64,000 nucleotides of DNA from Lineus longissimus (Eukaryota > Nemertea > Pilidiophora > Heteronemertea > Lineidae): positions 8,062,501 to 8,126,500 of the forward strand of contig NC_088313.1 in NCBI RefSeq assembly GCF_910592395.1, given 5' to 3'. A program made the position numbers and the translations under genes. The notes under the pieces were generated by a model that worked only from the letters and a program-made list of their open reading frames with translations, did not search any database and was not told where the DNA came from. Positions 11,666 to 24,118 of this stretch are shown in pieces (positions within the stretch are counted from its first letter, which is position 1; the number at the start of each line of letters is the position of its first letter).

Positions 11666-11796
11666 GGTCTGGCAGCTCATCGGAATCTAAATCAAAACAC
11701 AAAGTCCTGTGTGCATCGAGTTTCTTCCTCTTTGGCTTTGAGCATATGCTTGGCTCACTGTTACTGAAGGTAACTTCATAGCGAGCTCTTCCGATT
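11666..11796 (-). pseudogene. MULE-like gene, 5' half of the split exon
   Basis: On the minus strand the exon begins after a strong acceptor (GTTCTTTTTTTCAG|AATCGG, first base 11796). It codes a basic then acidic segment (KPKRKKLDAHRTLCFDLDSD) up to the TAA that became the Harbinger target duplication. The rest of the exon is at 3764-3848. Phase and frame agree across the insertion. Exons upstream of this one were not identified. Confidence 0.7.
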
Positions 11797-12452
11797 CTGA
11801 AAAAAAGAACCAAGGTTTCGACTGCTGGTATCATCATGTCCACAGGAACACAGGGCGGTCACCCTAGAGGTCGTTCATTTAGTACGCACCTTTTTCAGAT
11901 TTTCAGGACCCTTCACTACCCCCCCCCCCCCCGGGCCCATATGCAAAAAAGGCCTACCGCGTACGCAAATGACATCCTAAGTTATTGACCCCCTCTCCGA
12001 TCCCGCTCGGCATGCTTAGATGCGTAAGTACTATTTATTTATGAAGCAGCAGCAGCATCAGCACGCCGGCAGAACTTAGAAGCCTGCATGTCGGACGCCA
12101 GCATTACTTTTGTGCAAAATTTGGTCTCCTAGTACGGTAGGAGGCCTAAATGACTACATCAGCTGTAACTATACCTTTTGTTACTCATCTGTAATTCATA
12201 ATAACGTCGGTAGAAACCCGGTGACTTCTCGGGGCTCGCCTCCATGTCTTCGGCCATGCTTTCTTTTCCCGCGTGTGACGTCATCAGGTCGGCGGCAGAC
12301 CAGGTGCCTACATGTACATATAAATGCAAAACATCGTCGGGAAATCTTTCAATATTAAATTTGGTGTTACTTCTCCTGTCTAAAGAATATTCATGAACAA
12401 TGGTCACTAATAAATGGTGTTATTTTGGTGTTATTTCGGAATTTGGCAGATT

Positions 12453-12492
12453 GCCAATGCCAATGCCAATGCCAATGTCAGTGCCAATGCCG
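12453..12492. repeat. GCCAAT hexanucleotide microsatellite
   Basis: About six units of GCCAAT with one or two changed units near the right end. Confidence 0.85.
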
Positions 12493-13590
12493 CTTTTAGA
12501 ACCAACCCGTTTGGTAGCCAAATCTGGGAGAAATTTTTTTTTTCTATCCTCGTCCCAATACAAAATAGCGTCTGCCCCAAAATCGAATCAAACGGGAAAC
12601 GTTCTGAACTATCAGCTCTATTTTTATCTTTTTTTTAGAGTATACGATTATCTTGCAGTTTAGTAACAAAGTGCATGACATTTTTCTAACCTGTGAAAAA
12701 TTTTAGAACCTGGTAGCGAGAATTGAGGCCCTCAGCAGCCCCAGAAACCCTTTTTCTGACTGTATTTTGTTGTCGAGATGCATCTACCATTTTGAAATTC
12801 GAGGCTGTCACATGACAACCACCTGATCTAAGGGACAGTCTCAAAATACCCTTCATCAGAGTGAACCGACCCCGATCTAGGACCCGATTAGCCGTCTTGT
12901 ACAACGAATACACGCGGTATATACAGTGTTGTAGATGGCGCTGCAGTGATATTGGGGGCATCTCATAGGTTGCGATATTGCCCTACGCTGCATATAAAGG
13001 GTAGTCCAAAAAAAAGGACATGCAAAGTAATCACTTAACAGTGTTGGGGGGGGGACCAAACCTCCAGCCTTGGTATAACTGCTTTACACATGAACTTTTA
13101 TGAAGAAGCCCGGATCTTGGGGGCATCCTAACGCATGGTACTGGTACTTGCAGCGAGTCCTTCAGTTGGGGGCAGATGTCCTAGGGGGCAAATGTCCAAA
13201 GGGTCCTAATAGCACTTGTAGCCTAGGTCAATAGGAGACCACTTGGCATATCCGAAGGCCTTCACCCCTCCGTGGGCTTAGGCACTCAGGCTGAGGGCCA
13301 GCTCTAAGCCTATCAAGAGGGGCTTCGCTTATGGGACAGGCTTTCAATACTTGAAGATCCCGTGTAGGTGTAGGAGATATCACCACTACCAGGTGGCAGC
13401 ACTGGTCTTGGATAGGGACATGGAGTCAAATGCAATCCTACAATTTGTCTGGATTGTGATGCACACTGATACTAAAGACATCACGGTTTAATAACAAAGA
13501 ATGATAAATCAAAATCAAAACAATGACATTTAAGAAAACTGTAAACTTTATTCAAAACAGTAACCAGAGTTTAATTGCAGTACAAGTCAA

Positions 13591-13778
13591 CAAATTACAA
13601 TAAAAATCAAATGCTTTCAAACTAATCACCATATAAAATCAAATGCTTTCATACAAAAATAAACAAATTATAATGTACCATGAAAATAAAATGCTGTCAA
13701 ACTACCAGTAATCACCATATAAAATCAAATGCTTTCATACAAAAGTGAACAAATTAACATAAAAATAAAATGCTTTTC
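13591..13778. repeat. AT-rich tandem repeat, unit about 75-85 bp
   Basis: About two and a half degenerate copies of a unit containing ATAAAATCAAATGCTTTCATAC and starting near ACAAATTA (13591, 13663, 13749). No gene overlaps it. Confidence 0.75.
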
Positions 13779-14264
13779 ACCTAACAGGTACTTGCACGGT
13801 TTATTTGTTACAAAAATATGGGATCTTGTCCAGAGTATTGCAACACGTTTGATTAATAGAATGATTACATACACAATACAATGTAAATGAGTATGGCCCT
13901 AGAATTGCAAAAATAGTGTCAATGCTACCAGCAGCAGAGAGAGAACAAGATGAAAAATGCTCAAGCTTGCTCTGGAGGACCATGTATTCCAAAAATAGTG
14001 CATGACCATGAAGGGACAGCTTATCAACAGTCTCTGTGGGGCAGCAAAGTAGGCACAACCCTATTGCACACACTTCAGATCATTGCTGAATACATAAAAA
14101 ACAACTGGTAACTGTTCGAAAAGACATAGAAAATAGTCTGCCATTCATATCCACAGAACAACATACTGGCATTCATGGCCTTGAACTAACATCTTATGAG
14201 CATCAGACAGGCATCTCATTTTCAATGTCACCTTTATCCATGCCATTTAATCTCACAGTTTCTT

Positions 14265-16078
14265 TCAACAACTTGTACAGTTTATAAGCATTCCTGAATC
14301 CCCTAGATGGAACCCCAAGCTTTTCAAACATGTCACAAGTTCTGCTGGAGAACTATGTACAGTGAAGACATGACCTCTCACATTCACCGAGTCATTCAAT
14401 GTATCCTTACGCACTTTGTTACCAAGTTTATCAGCAACATACTTAGTTACAGGAGTGCTTTCTTGAAAGTTGTAGTCCCGTACTTTTCTTTTTCTATTAG
14501 ACAAATCTGTTAGTCTCTTACAAGCTGTCATTATCTCTGAACAGGAGTCATGCTTGTTTGATTTTCGCAAATGGATATGACGAGCATCGTCGTTATTTTT
14601 CTCAACTGGCTGTCCCGAAAATAGAGCAATACTTCCATATTTATCAATAAACCAAGGGATGTGGTAGCACATAACATGCATATAAGGAGTGATGTTCTTT
14701 TTGCCAAATCCAGGCATTAGGTTGGTGAAACCAAGGAAATGGTGAACCCATTGAGTAGCCTTATCAAAACATCCTTGAGGGGTCCATTTTTCTTGTACAT
14801 TCAGCATTGAGATGCCCTTGTACAATTCCCAGAATTCCAACCACAAATCACACAGACGTTTAGCATTTGTCTCTTCCATTAGGTCTGCAAACCCACTTGG
14901 AAGCAGCTGTAGAAGTTTCTTTTTATCATTCCCCATTAGACTGGTGCAGTGCAAAATGCCTGATTCGCTACCATCTGCATTTTTCTTCTTCCATACTGAA
15001 AATGAAAGATGGCAACGCTCAAGTACAACTTTTCTATCCTGAGTATGCAACTTTTTAATAGCAGCCTCCTTATCTAAATCAGCCAAATACTCCAACAGGT
15101 TAGAAACTAACACATCTGTTACACGAAGTAATAAATGCAACTCGTCTGGTATGATATGATCAGGTTCAATGAACATGAGAGGGAGATTCTTGCAGCTGAA
15201 TTTTTCCTCAATTGCCAACTTCCTGATTTGTTCCAAACTTCTAGATTTGGGGGGTTCATTCCAGGATTCAAGAGGAAACGAAATATCATGCCTCTCACTT
15301 TTATGAACAACACACCAGATGCAGGCATTTGTTGAAGTGGCACTGCCCAGTCCCATCAGCAACAAAAGAAATTTCATGTCCCCTCCCAAAAATACTTCTA
15401 CAGGGACAGGAATACCAGATATGGAAATTTCACCAGTATGTATCACATGGTTGATACTTGAAAACACTTCTTTGAATGAATTCTGAAGCACATCATAATT
15501 TTCTGTAGCTTTCACAACTGCAAGGGGATGGAGTGTCGAGGAGGAAAGTACAGCTTCCTGTTGGTTCAAAATACTGAAGGAAAGAATAATGAAACTTGAT
15601 TTCCTAGTCATGCTGGCCCCATCACCAGCTATCTTCACCCTAATGTCTCTGGTTTCTTTGTGCTGATTCATCAATTTGCCAACATAATTTTCCAATTCTG
15701 ATTCAAAATCAACTTGGACGCCTGGATGCTCCCCTGGTGTTCTCATGATACACATCATCTTGTTCAAAGAATCTCTGCACTCTTTGATGAGATAAGATCT
15801 GGGTAAGCCATGCTCGTCTAACATCGATAGTTCATGGTAGAAAGCATCGCCTACACAGAACTTATCCATAATGTACAAAATTGACTCAATCTTTCCCTTG
15901 TCTTCTTCATCTAGTTTATCATACATAGTATTTTTGGACCCACCTTCCTTACAAGAGAGTGTATAGTTCTTGCTATCTTGACCCCTCAAGCAGATTTTTT
16001 CAACATCAAACCCAAAAGACTCTGAAAACCATAAGGATTGTTGAATGTTCTTCTTCAACTGGCTAAGACGTCTGTTAC
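14265..16078 (-). CDS. Transposase-like protein of unclassified family, 5' truncated
   Basis: A long uninterrupted frame of about 600 codons, open up to the boundary with the 68-bp repeat at 16079 and lacking a natural start. Visible motifs look like an RNase-H-type nuclease with zinc ligands: KIAGDGASM (possible first Asp), VFLGGDMKFLLLLMGLGSA (second Asp), ACIWCVVHKSERHD (Cys/Cys/His cluster), DHIIPDELHLLLRVTD, YMHVMCYHIPWF and FSGQPVEKNNDDARH (possible Glu). I recognise this only as a protein type common in marine-invertebrate repeats. It could belong to the CACTA/KDZ-like range, but that is a guess. An alternative view is that the frame begins at an acceptor (CCCCGTAACAG, AG at 16071-16072), so the repeat lies in an intron. 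The intact frame suggests it decayed little after insertion. Confidence 0.6.
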
Positions 16079-16146
16079 GGGGCTTCGTTGTAAGTAACCC
16101 TTCGATGAAAGTTTCAACCCTTCGATGTTACCCCTTCGTTGAAAGT
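16079..16146 (+). repeat. 68-bp repeat, left member of a 40.5-kb inverted pair
   Basis: Begins GGGGCTTCGTTGTAAGTAAC and contains several CCCTTCGATG/CCCTTCGTTG sub-repeats. Its reverse complement is at 56572-56639 with one mismatch in 68. Outer flanks are GTTAC (left) and GGTAC (right), a possible but imperfect 5-bp duplication. Confidence 0.85.
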
Positions 16147-17062
16147 TGCAGGTTCGGCCATTCCATTATAGATGGCGATAATGTAGCAGGGCGCAGTTAT
16201 TGAGATTATTTATCTCAACCCTTTAATGTTATCCCTTCGTTGTTTCACTATATGAAACGCTAACTGGCAGGCCATTCAAAGAAGCGTTTTTCAAGATTAA
16301 TTATTATTTTCTCATACTCTTCACAGTGACCCATCGGTGGGACAGCACTTAAGCAACTTTTTTGGGGGACACTTCAGTTTGTTTTTGGCCACAGTGAGAT
16401 AAAGGTGGGGCAGTAATTTTATTTCTACATTGGCCCTAATCTAGCGCACCTCTGGGCCACTCTCTTGCCGCCTGCCCGCCACTTCATGAAAGACCGAGGC
16501 CCACTCAAGTGCAGCTGCTGACACGTTTCCGCCAAATGCAGCCAACCTCCGAGCCGTCAGTCTGAAGGTACCGTGCCGCTTCTCGTCCATTTGCGGCCTG
16601 CTTCTGCACCGCCCAGCTTTCCGTAACAAATGGCACACCTGCAGGCCTATTTTGGCCTCCTAAAGTCCTCATGGGTAGATCGCAAGGTGTTTCTTTTCAC
16701 ATCGTCTGTTGTATCATCGTTTGGGAATTGACACTCTAATGGCATGCATCATTACCATCCGAACATTTTAATTAATTCAAAAATAATCTTTATTTGTCTC
16801 AATTCTATAATATGAGATAGCGATAATGTTGAAGCCCAATTTACAATATCACATACATTTGGTTAAGGAAGGCTGTTACTTAACTTATCTGCACATGCAG
16901 ACCGAGATCATTGACACTGAAAAACAGACTTCAAAACTTTCGTAAAATGCAAATAAACTTGATTTATACTAAACTACAAAGACTAATTGGTGCATAACTC
17001 TACATCGTGTTTGAACTGAACTTACTGTTATAGGGATGTAATGAAAATATGCAATTTTTACT
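16147..17062. other. No gene recognised
   Basis: Follows the 68-bp repeat. A further CCCTTCGTTG motif occurs near 16226-16236, inside the putative element end. A 65-codon ORF at 16441-16638 has no recognisable feature and is not reported as a gene. Confidence 0.5.
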
Positions 17063-18057
17063 TTACATCAAATTGTTCTTCCACTTATCAAATTCGTGAG
17101 CGGCTGTCCTGTCAAGGATGACAAAATCACCATCCGCTTCATATTGGATGTTTGGACAATATGCCGCCATCCATGCCATGAGCAGATCGTCCTTGAACCT
17201 TTTCCCGTGATCAGTTTCCAGCATATTGTCCACAAAAGTATCAAAGCCTGGCTGCATATTATCCGGAACGAAATTTTCACGAATGTCTTTTTCTTCTCTT
17301 GCCATCGTGTCGTCCGAAGTTCTTCACTGTGAATATCCATAGGCGTAGGTGACACAGGAGAGTCATCCATTGGTATTGTATCAGAAAGATTGTAAGACCC
17401 TGGGTGTGGTCTCGTTAGTGAAATAGTAGGAGAACCAGACTGTGTAGGTTCATGTTCCAAACTCATGTAATGAAGTTCAGATATATGACCCAGATATATG
17501 ACATGTCTTTGTGGGGGGAGATTTGGTGGTGTTATGATAACAGGATTGTTGTTCTCACGGCTACTAGATATAATGACAATTTCCATCCGGAGCATTTCCG
17601 CAGGATGATATGGTCTCCCCACGTTCCCTCCTTAGCCATCCGCCTTAGGTACTCTTCCCAGGAGCAGTTACCGTCTGTGAACAAATGTATAGGCGAACCG
17701 TCGTCCATTGCGGGGTGTTTCCTGAGATAATGCACAATTCCTAATCGCAATGATTTTGTGGTGAAGTCACTAATTCCAACTCTCTGAAGCTGCAAACATG
17801 CAGGTACCGTCACCGGGTATCTCGTTCCTGATGCTATAGCCAAGTGCGCCTGCATTTGTCAATAGTTGTTGTCGTACATCTGCAACAGCTCGGGACTGAC
17901 GGATTGATTCATCGATAGCTTGCTGTAAATTGATAAAGTCAATCATGGCTTCAGCTGAAGAAAAAGGCCTTGAATTCATTAAATACTTAGTAAACGAACT
18001 TGAATCAATGGGCTCGCTGGCTTTTTTCTTTCGACACTTTTCCTCTTGTACAGACAA
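17063..18057 (-). pseudogene. OTU-type cysteine protease gene, frameshifted
   Basis: Three overlapping frames together show an OTU domain. They carry the catalytic Asp/Cys loop EIPGDGTCMFAA, a helical segment LRLGIVHYLRKHPAMDDG, EEYLRRMAKEGTWGDHI with the His-bearing strand, and a later GHISELHYMSLE. An acidic tail with SPVSPTPMD follows. At least two frameshifts separate these parts (around 17770-17850 and 17590-17620), so no intact protein is made. Known: OTU proteases cleave ubiquitin chains and are carried by several animal transposon families. It lies inside the 16.08-56.64 kb inverted pair and may have been cargo of that element, which is inference. The start was not determined. Confidence 0.65.
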
Positions 18058-19808
18058 AGATGTTATGTGTCAATCCATGGATAGACCATGCAAAAGGTGC
18101 TAAGGTGGGGGTTAGCAGAATTCAATGAAATTTGGTGGAGAGGTATATATGACCAAATGATAAAAGACTGTAGGATATTAGCCGAAACCATTCAGTAATT
18201 ACCGAGTAATTAACAAAAATCTTAATTTGGCCGTCAAATTGCCTTCTCGCATAGTATTTCAATGGCGAATTTTGAGCACCCCTCTGACGAAGACTGTAAG
18301 ACCTAGAAAACTATCCCTTTACAGGGAGCTACTTTATGATATGGACTATCTATATCAAGGAGTTCATGAAACATGACCCCCCCAATTAGGGAGTAAATGG
18401 ACGAATTGTTACCCCTTACCCCAAACATTGATTTTTGTGTAGGCAGGTGTCGGGTGCCATAACTATTTCTCCACAGGGGTCTAAATCACGGGATCTCTTG
18501 CAAAATATTAGGCATGACCAGCACTTTCAGAAACAGAAATAAAAAAACAGTTCACGAAACCCGTCTGTGAGTGGGGACCGAGTAAAGATGACCAATTTTC
18601 GAACATTTTCGAACTTTTTCCTGGTGCTGCCACCTGTTGGTAATGCATTGAACTACAGCACCCCAAAGCAAATAATGGAAGAAGCAAAAAGCAGTCATAC
18701 TTTCTAGAAACTTAACCTGAAATTAGTTTTAAAAATCTAATTTCTGTCTAACAAAGTTCAATTGTACATTTGTAATGTGTAACGGTACTTTAATTTCTAC
18801 ATGACCCAATAAACTATCTCGAGTGTCAATGTACTTTTGCTTCAAGAATTTTTCTGTGGAGCCATGGCATAGCATTCCATCCAAGGATTAAGGAGCCAAT
18901 ATCAGCTAATGAATCCAATATTGATTTCCCGAACACAAATTCAGTTGCATAGTGTGTTGGGGCCTACATGTTGCAGGGTGGGTATGCTTTGGCAATTTTC
19001 TCTTCGTAGCATCTGGACGACTTTATCTCACCAAGTTGGACACTAATGGTTCGTACACCATAGATTCATACACCATAGAGATTGTGGGTCTCTCTAGCCA
19101 AAGCCATTGGTCTCTGTAGCCATGCAACCATGGTGCAATGAATGGTGTCCACCCTGCCCTAATGAGTTACTCATAGAGTCCTGAATAATGGAATCCTGAA
19201 AGCTGGTCCAACTCTCATGTGATCTTATTAGATCGTAGAATATTCTCAGCATTGGACATTCCACATGCCTCAAATTTAGTTCAATTTGCAAGGAAGGAAG
19301 AAACTTGTTTCATAGCAAAATAACCTAAGATTTATTCAAAAATGGTTGATTTCTCATATTTACTCTGACATATAATCAAAAAGGGATAAGGCGAGCTTGC
19401 TGATACTTTAGTAGATCTCTGAAAATATACATGTTCACAAATCATAAAACCAGGTCCATCAAAAGTGCCAGCAGTGGCATGCATCGATAATCATATCAGG
19501 TGGTGTTACATAAAGTAGTCTTACCACGGACAGCAAAGTGAAAACCATGACCGACCAAAGAATTTGAAGCTGTCATCAAACGCTAAGAAGAAGAATGAAT
19601 AGTCAGCGGTACTAGAATGCAAGCTTGAATATCTAGAAGGTGTGTTATTGACAAGAAACTAGAGTAATACAATACAGACATGTGGTAAAGAAAGGGAATG
19701 CTTAGAGACAAGGAATAATGTTGTAACAAACATCCTGACAGCCGAGCAGCATGATATCGTTGTAGAATGATGGATACACGCACGATGGTGGATAACTGAG
19801 TTCAAACT
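18058..19808. other. No gene recognised
   Basis: Only short open frames and no clear repeats. It could be an intron or intergenic DNA between the OTU gene and the next transposon gene. Confidence 0.5.
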
Positions 19809-22800
19809 TTACAAATCGACTTGAAGAATAATCTCAGCGCGTTGCCTAGAACGTGTGATCATGGTATCTGCCAATTCGTGAGCTTCATCAGTGTGGATGT
19901 CAGCTGTTCCCTTCTTCAGAGACCCACACTTTTGCTGAGCAGCAAGGCGGGAAAAATAGCTGCTCACTTGCTGCATTGTGAGCCAGTCCTCCTTTGGGAA
20001 TCGCAGCTTAATTTTTTTGGCTACAAGGCTTGGATTTTCCTTCCTGCCTGTGTCCACCCCACGCATGAACTCCTCGAACAGAAAGTCCTTTACTGGGAGA
20101 GCAAAACGCTTGCTCTGCTTTTTTGACTTCAAAGCCCATCCTGGAGTGACAGCGTCTGTGGCCAAGGACATTTCCTGTTCATCTGCAGCTTGCTGGTGTG
20201 ATCTTGTGCTCTGTACATGTATGGCAATATCAGACACTTTGGTTGCCCATTTTCTGGTGATGGTGTCCAATGTTTTGTCAGAACCTGCCTGTGGAGTGTG
20301 CCTCCCAAGAGCGATGTGCTCAAAGAGAGCTTCCTGTGTAGAGAAAGTCTTCCTGCATGTGACTTCCGTGCAGGTCACAACCGATGAAATCTGCCGTAGA
20401 GTACCAGTCACAACACGTGGAGACGAATACGGCAAAACAATGACAAAGTCTGTTGCCCCTTGTGGTTCAATGGCCTTTTTCAACAGTTCATCGTAGGAAT
20501 ATAACTTTGAAGTTCCTACTCTATACCCCTGAGTCACTTCAAGTCCTGAGTGACCAAAGACAAAATTCGTGAACTTTGTGACACCAGGCCACACAATTCG
20601 GTTAGTCATTGCCTCCTCATTTACTTCGAGTGCAGCAACATGGCACCCTCGAACACCCCCATATGAACTTAAAGCGGCATGCATTTCAACTGCATTCGTC
20701 ACATTGTGGCCTTCATTAACGAAACGATTGATATGAGCCTTCATCGGGGCAATTTTGCGATCACAAATGTATTTCCCAGCTTGGGCTTCGGAGAAATTGT
20801 ACTGCCGAATCCTGATTCCCAAGCGAGATGAAAGAGCAGGGATGGATAGTATCAAGGGTGCACAATGATAACATCCCGCGTTATCAGACCGCAAGAAGAA
20901 CTCGTTGACGTCGGGAAAGCGGATCTTCATTTCTTCCATTGTGGCCTCGAGAACCGACAAAACAGCAAACCAATTCTGGGTGCACTGCTGCACAAGGTGC
21001 ACGAAGCAGTGAATCTGAAATGAAAGTATAAAAGACTCAGTCACCAACATCAATGGAAGAAAATATCACATGGGATGTAATACAATGATCAGGAGCTGTT
21101 GAGGCTAACACTGATATTCAGGGGACCATATTCAGGCAATAAATAACAATCCTGTCTTTGGGGATGGTGATAGCTCCTGGTCAACTTTACAGTACAATAA
21201 AGTGAATATACTGCAAGTCTGCAAAGAATATGTGGTGGTACTCACTTCAAACTTTTCATCAGTTGTCTTAGTTATTACTGCAGACACGTGCCAAGAGATT
21301 CCTTTTTTCCCGTATCAATCTTGCTGTGCCTCTCTGAATCGACTGGGCAGAAACTTCATAGCCCAATCCATGGTCAAAAGGGCTTGTGATGGCGTCATTG
21401 TGTCCAGTACATCCGTTTTGGCTTGCTCCTGGCATATTTGGCGGAGAAGATCGCTCTTCAAATTCATGACCTGTTCCTTAGCAACTTCAATGTCATACTG
21501 AACTTGCTCCTGTTGTTGAGGATACCTAGAGTAAAAAAAAGAAATAACATTGTGCATGTTCCTGAAGGTACATTTCTCCATGGAGGAGTCAATCACAAAG
21601 TACTCTCCACTTGGCGAGGGCCTACAGTTTGCCCAGGCTTACGGTACATAGACACACAGGTAAAGTAACCAAGTTGATGCCCCATTCAAAGAATGGAACA
21701 ATGTAGGGTTACTGGGTAGGTGTCTTGCTGACTGGAAAAAGACACTGACAGAGACAAAACAGATCAGAAGTGATCCTTCCAAGAGTCAAATTCACAACCT
21801 AGTCATTACCTGTATAAGTCATAACTCTCTGACCATTAATCCATCAATTCATAACTTACTAAGTGTACAGTGTACACTTCCCACCCACACACATGGAGCC
21901 AAAACATCTACTTCTAACTTCATAAGTTCAGATCATACAAACTTACATACAAGTAGTACTTACTTGTACTTCACAATTCCTGAAGATGCAGCTAGCTAAA
22001 TTTCTTCCAAAACAGACTTCATGTCTTCACACTGGTCACAGCAGAGGTCATGAACATGGTCACACTGGCTCTGACCACCAAGGGCAAAGGGAATACAGTG
22101 GTCTCCACATCGGCTGCTTGTATGGACATTCATTTTGTAATCAGACTTCAAGTACAGCTTGGCTTTATCCAGTCTGCGTTTCTTGTCTTCAATCCAGGAA
22201 CTGGAGTGCCCTGCAAATATTAAAACTTAATGAGGGATTCTCATAGGCCTGAATCGAATCCCTCCTCAACTTTTCGGGCACAATAGATCAAAGTAGACAG
22301 ACAAGTGTGATCAACTGATGGCAGTCAGCCAAAATCTTAATCAGGAGTGAAACTTGTCAAAATCATCAATGTCAATGGCAAATGTCAACTTACCACACTC
22401 TCCTAGTGTATTGATCGTTTCATGCAATGTCTCGAATGCATCTGTACCCTCAGAAACCACATTGTCTAGGCCGGCAAGAGACTTTTTTTGGGAGGCCGCA
22501 CATACCTGAGGGTAAAAAATAGAGAACAGAACACTACAAAGGCATCTAAATCTGAGATTCAGACTCGGGGCTCTCTTTCGATGTGTTTGTACTGAGTGAT
22601 GGGGCAATTGATCAACGTGTCTGCTAATATTCAGCTCATAAAAATATTTTACTACAGAGAGCATCTTATTTCATCAAGCCATGATCGATAGCTAAATCTG
22701 CTCTCTGAAGCCAAATGTATGACTGTTTGTTACCATGGTAACAATAAACCACTCACTTACAAAGAACTGAATGGGTGAAGAATAAACAACTTTCACAGAT

Positions 22801-23186
22801 TTTACTATGATGGCAATGATAGTTGACACAAAAACATTCATTCACCTGTATGATGCTGAACAGTGAACTTCTCTTCAGCGAAGAGAACCCAGTTTCCTCA
22901 CAGTAGCCCAGATAGAGATCTATGATCCTCGATGAAATGACGGAACGAACAACGTTAGGAATTTCTAGTTTTTCCCCATGGCTCAATTTGATGGTTTTCG
23001 TTCCATACGCTACGTCTTGAAGGAATTCTGGTTGACTGTCGAAGTCCAGGAAGTGATCGACCTTAACATCATCAAGACGTGACTTCTCGATTGGCCCAAC
23101 AGAAACTGGTTGACCACCGCCAATGTCCTTTGCATGCTTTCTTGCCTGATCTATTCTGTAAACCGTTAGTCCTGGTATCATAGCCT
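19809..23186 (-). pseudogene. Multi-exon DDE-like transposon gene with C2H2 finger, broken
   Basis: Inferred exons on the minus strand are 23186-22851, about 22505-22394, 22210 to about 22000, 21525-21246 and 21014-19809, most with good GT/AG borders. The last exon carries EFFLRSDNAGCYHCAPLIL (Asp motif), YNFSEAQAGKYICDRKIAPM, the Gly-rich HAALSSYGGVRGCHVAAL, a C2H2 finger (CTEVTCRKTF with EHIALGRH) and a helical C-terminus. Exon 1 has LDDVKVDHFLDFDSQPEFLQ and IPNVVRSVISSRIIDLYL. Exon 3 is Cys/His-rich. In exon 4 a TGA replaces what is probably a Trp codon just before YGKKGISWHV. I know this architecture only as an uncharacterised repeat protein common in marine invertebrates. Terminal repeats were not found. 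Confidence 0.65.
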
Positions 23187-23489
23187 ACAAAAGAAAGACA
23201 TGATTATTCTCTGAACAATCAGACTTTTTATCATTTCATTCATTTTCTTTTTGCAAGCTAGGATATTGGATCATTGCAACCTGTTCAGCAAGACCCATGT
23301 GGGAGGTCAAAGCATCATCTACCTTTGCAATATCGAACACACGACTGTGTGGAGTGTGATGCAGTGTCCAGCTTCAAGGGGGTTATACGTCAATTATTAT
23401 GTACTTCATTATTACTAACTGTCTGTCGTACACGTACAGTAGTGTAATAATGGGGTTTCTAGCTCACCCTAGGTTTGACTGGGTTTTTA

Positions 23490-23750
23490 TTCAGTCAAAT
23501 CCTAGTCAAACAATTATTCAGTCAAATCCTAGTCAAACAATTATTCAGTCAAATCCTAGTCAAACAATTATTCAGTCAAATCCTAGTCAAACGATTATTC
23601 AGTCAAATCCTAGTTAAACAATTATTCATTTTTATTCAGTCAAATCCTAGTCAAACAATTATTCATTTTTATTCAGTCAAATCCTAGTCAAACAATTATT
23701 CAGTCAAATCCTAGTCAAAACATTATTCATTTTTATTCAGTCAAATCCTC
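23490..23750. repeat. 27-bp minisatellite
   Basis: About eight copies of TCAGTCAAATCCTAGTCAAA plus CAATTAT. Some copies have a 10-bp insert (TCATTTTTAT) that makes a 37-bp unit. Open frames across it are repeat artefacts. Confidence 0.93.
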
Positions 23751-23805
23751 ATAAACTCATTCTTCAAATTTGAGGAACAAGGAAAGAAAGTCAGCACAAC
23801 CCCAC

Positions 23806-23906
23806 AACTTGTCTAACTTGTCTAACTTGTCTAACTTGTCTAACTTGTCTAACTTGTCTAACTTGTCTAACTTGTCTAACTTGTCTAACTTGTCTAACTT
23901 GTCTAA
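23806..23906. repeat. 9-bp minisatellite AACTTGTCT
   Basis: About eleven tandem copies of AACTTGTCT with no variation that I can see. The Leu-Ser-Asn and Asp-Lys-Leu repeats translated from it are artefacts. Confidence 0.95.
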
Positions 23907-24118
23907 CAGTCGCGTACACCGCCTCCTTTGCTTACGCCAACAACCACCCCAACAACCCCACAATGTGTCTAACTTTTATAACATGGTTATTTCTGCTAGA
24001 TATTCTAAAGGAGAAATATTTAAAAACGATATCTAATAGATTTCATATTGTATAGAAAATGACTCATATCATCAGATCCGCCACACTCGCTCGCTCCGCT
24101 CGTCGCTAGCGCTTCAAA

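Larger units (their letters stand above)
11797..14264. other. No gene recognised; two simple repeats
   Basis: This region should contain upstream exons or the promoter of the MULE-like gene, but I could not identify any. Apart from the microsatellite at 12453-12492 and the AT-rich tandem repeat at 13591-13778 I see no coding or RNA gene. Confidence 0.5.

Noticed and set aside
13190-13400. Possible tRNA-derived SINE
   Set aside because: No convincing A and B boxes and no tail were visible.
16441-16638. 65-codon ORF near the left 68-bp repeat
   Set aside because: GC-rich chance frame with no motif or neighbour support.
23490-23750. Possible CRISPR-like array
   Set aside because: Units are tandem with no unique spacers, and the genome is animal.
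23770-23963. Leu-Ser-Asn and Asp-Lys-Leu repeat proteins
   Set aside because: Direct translations of the 9-bp minisatellite.
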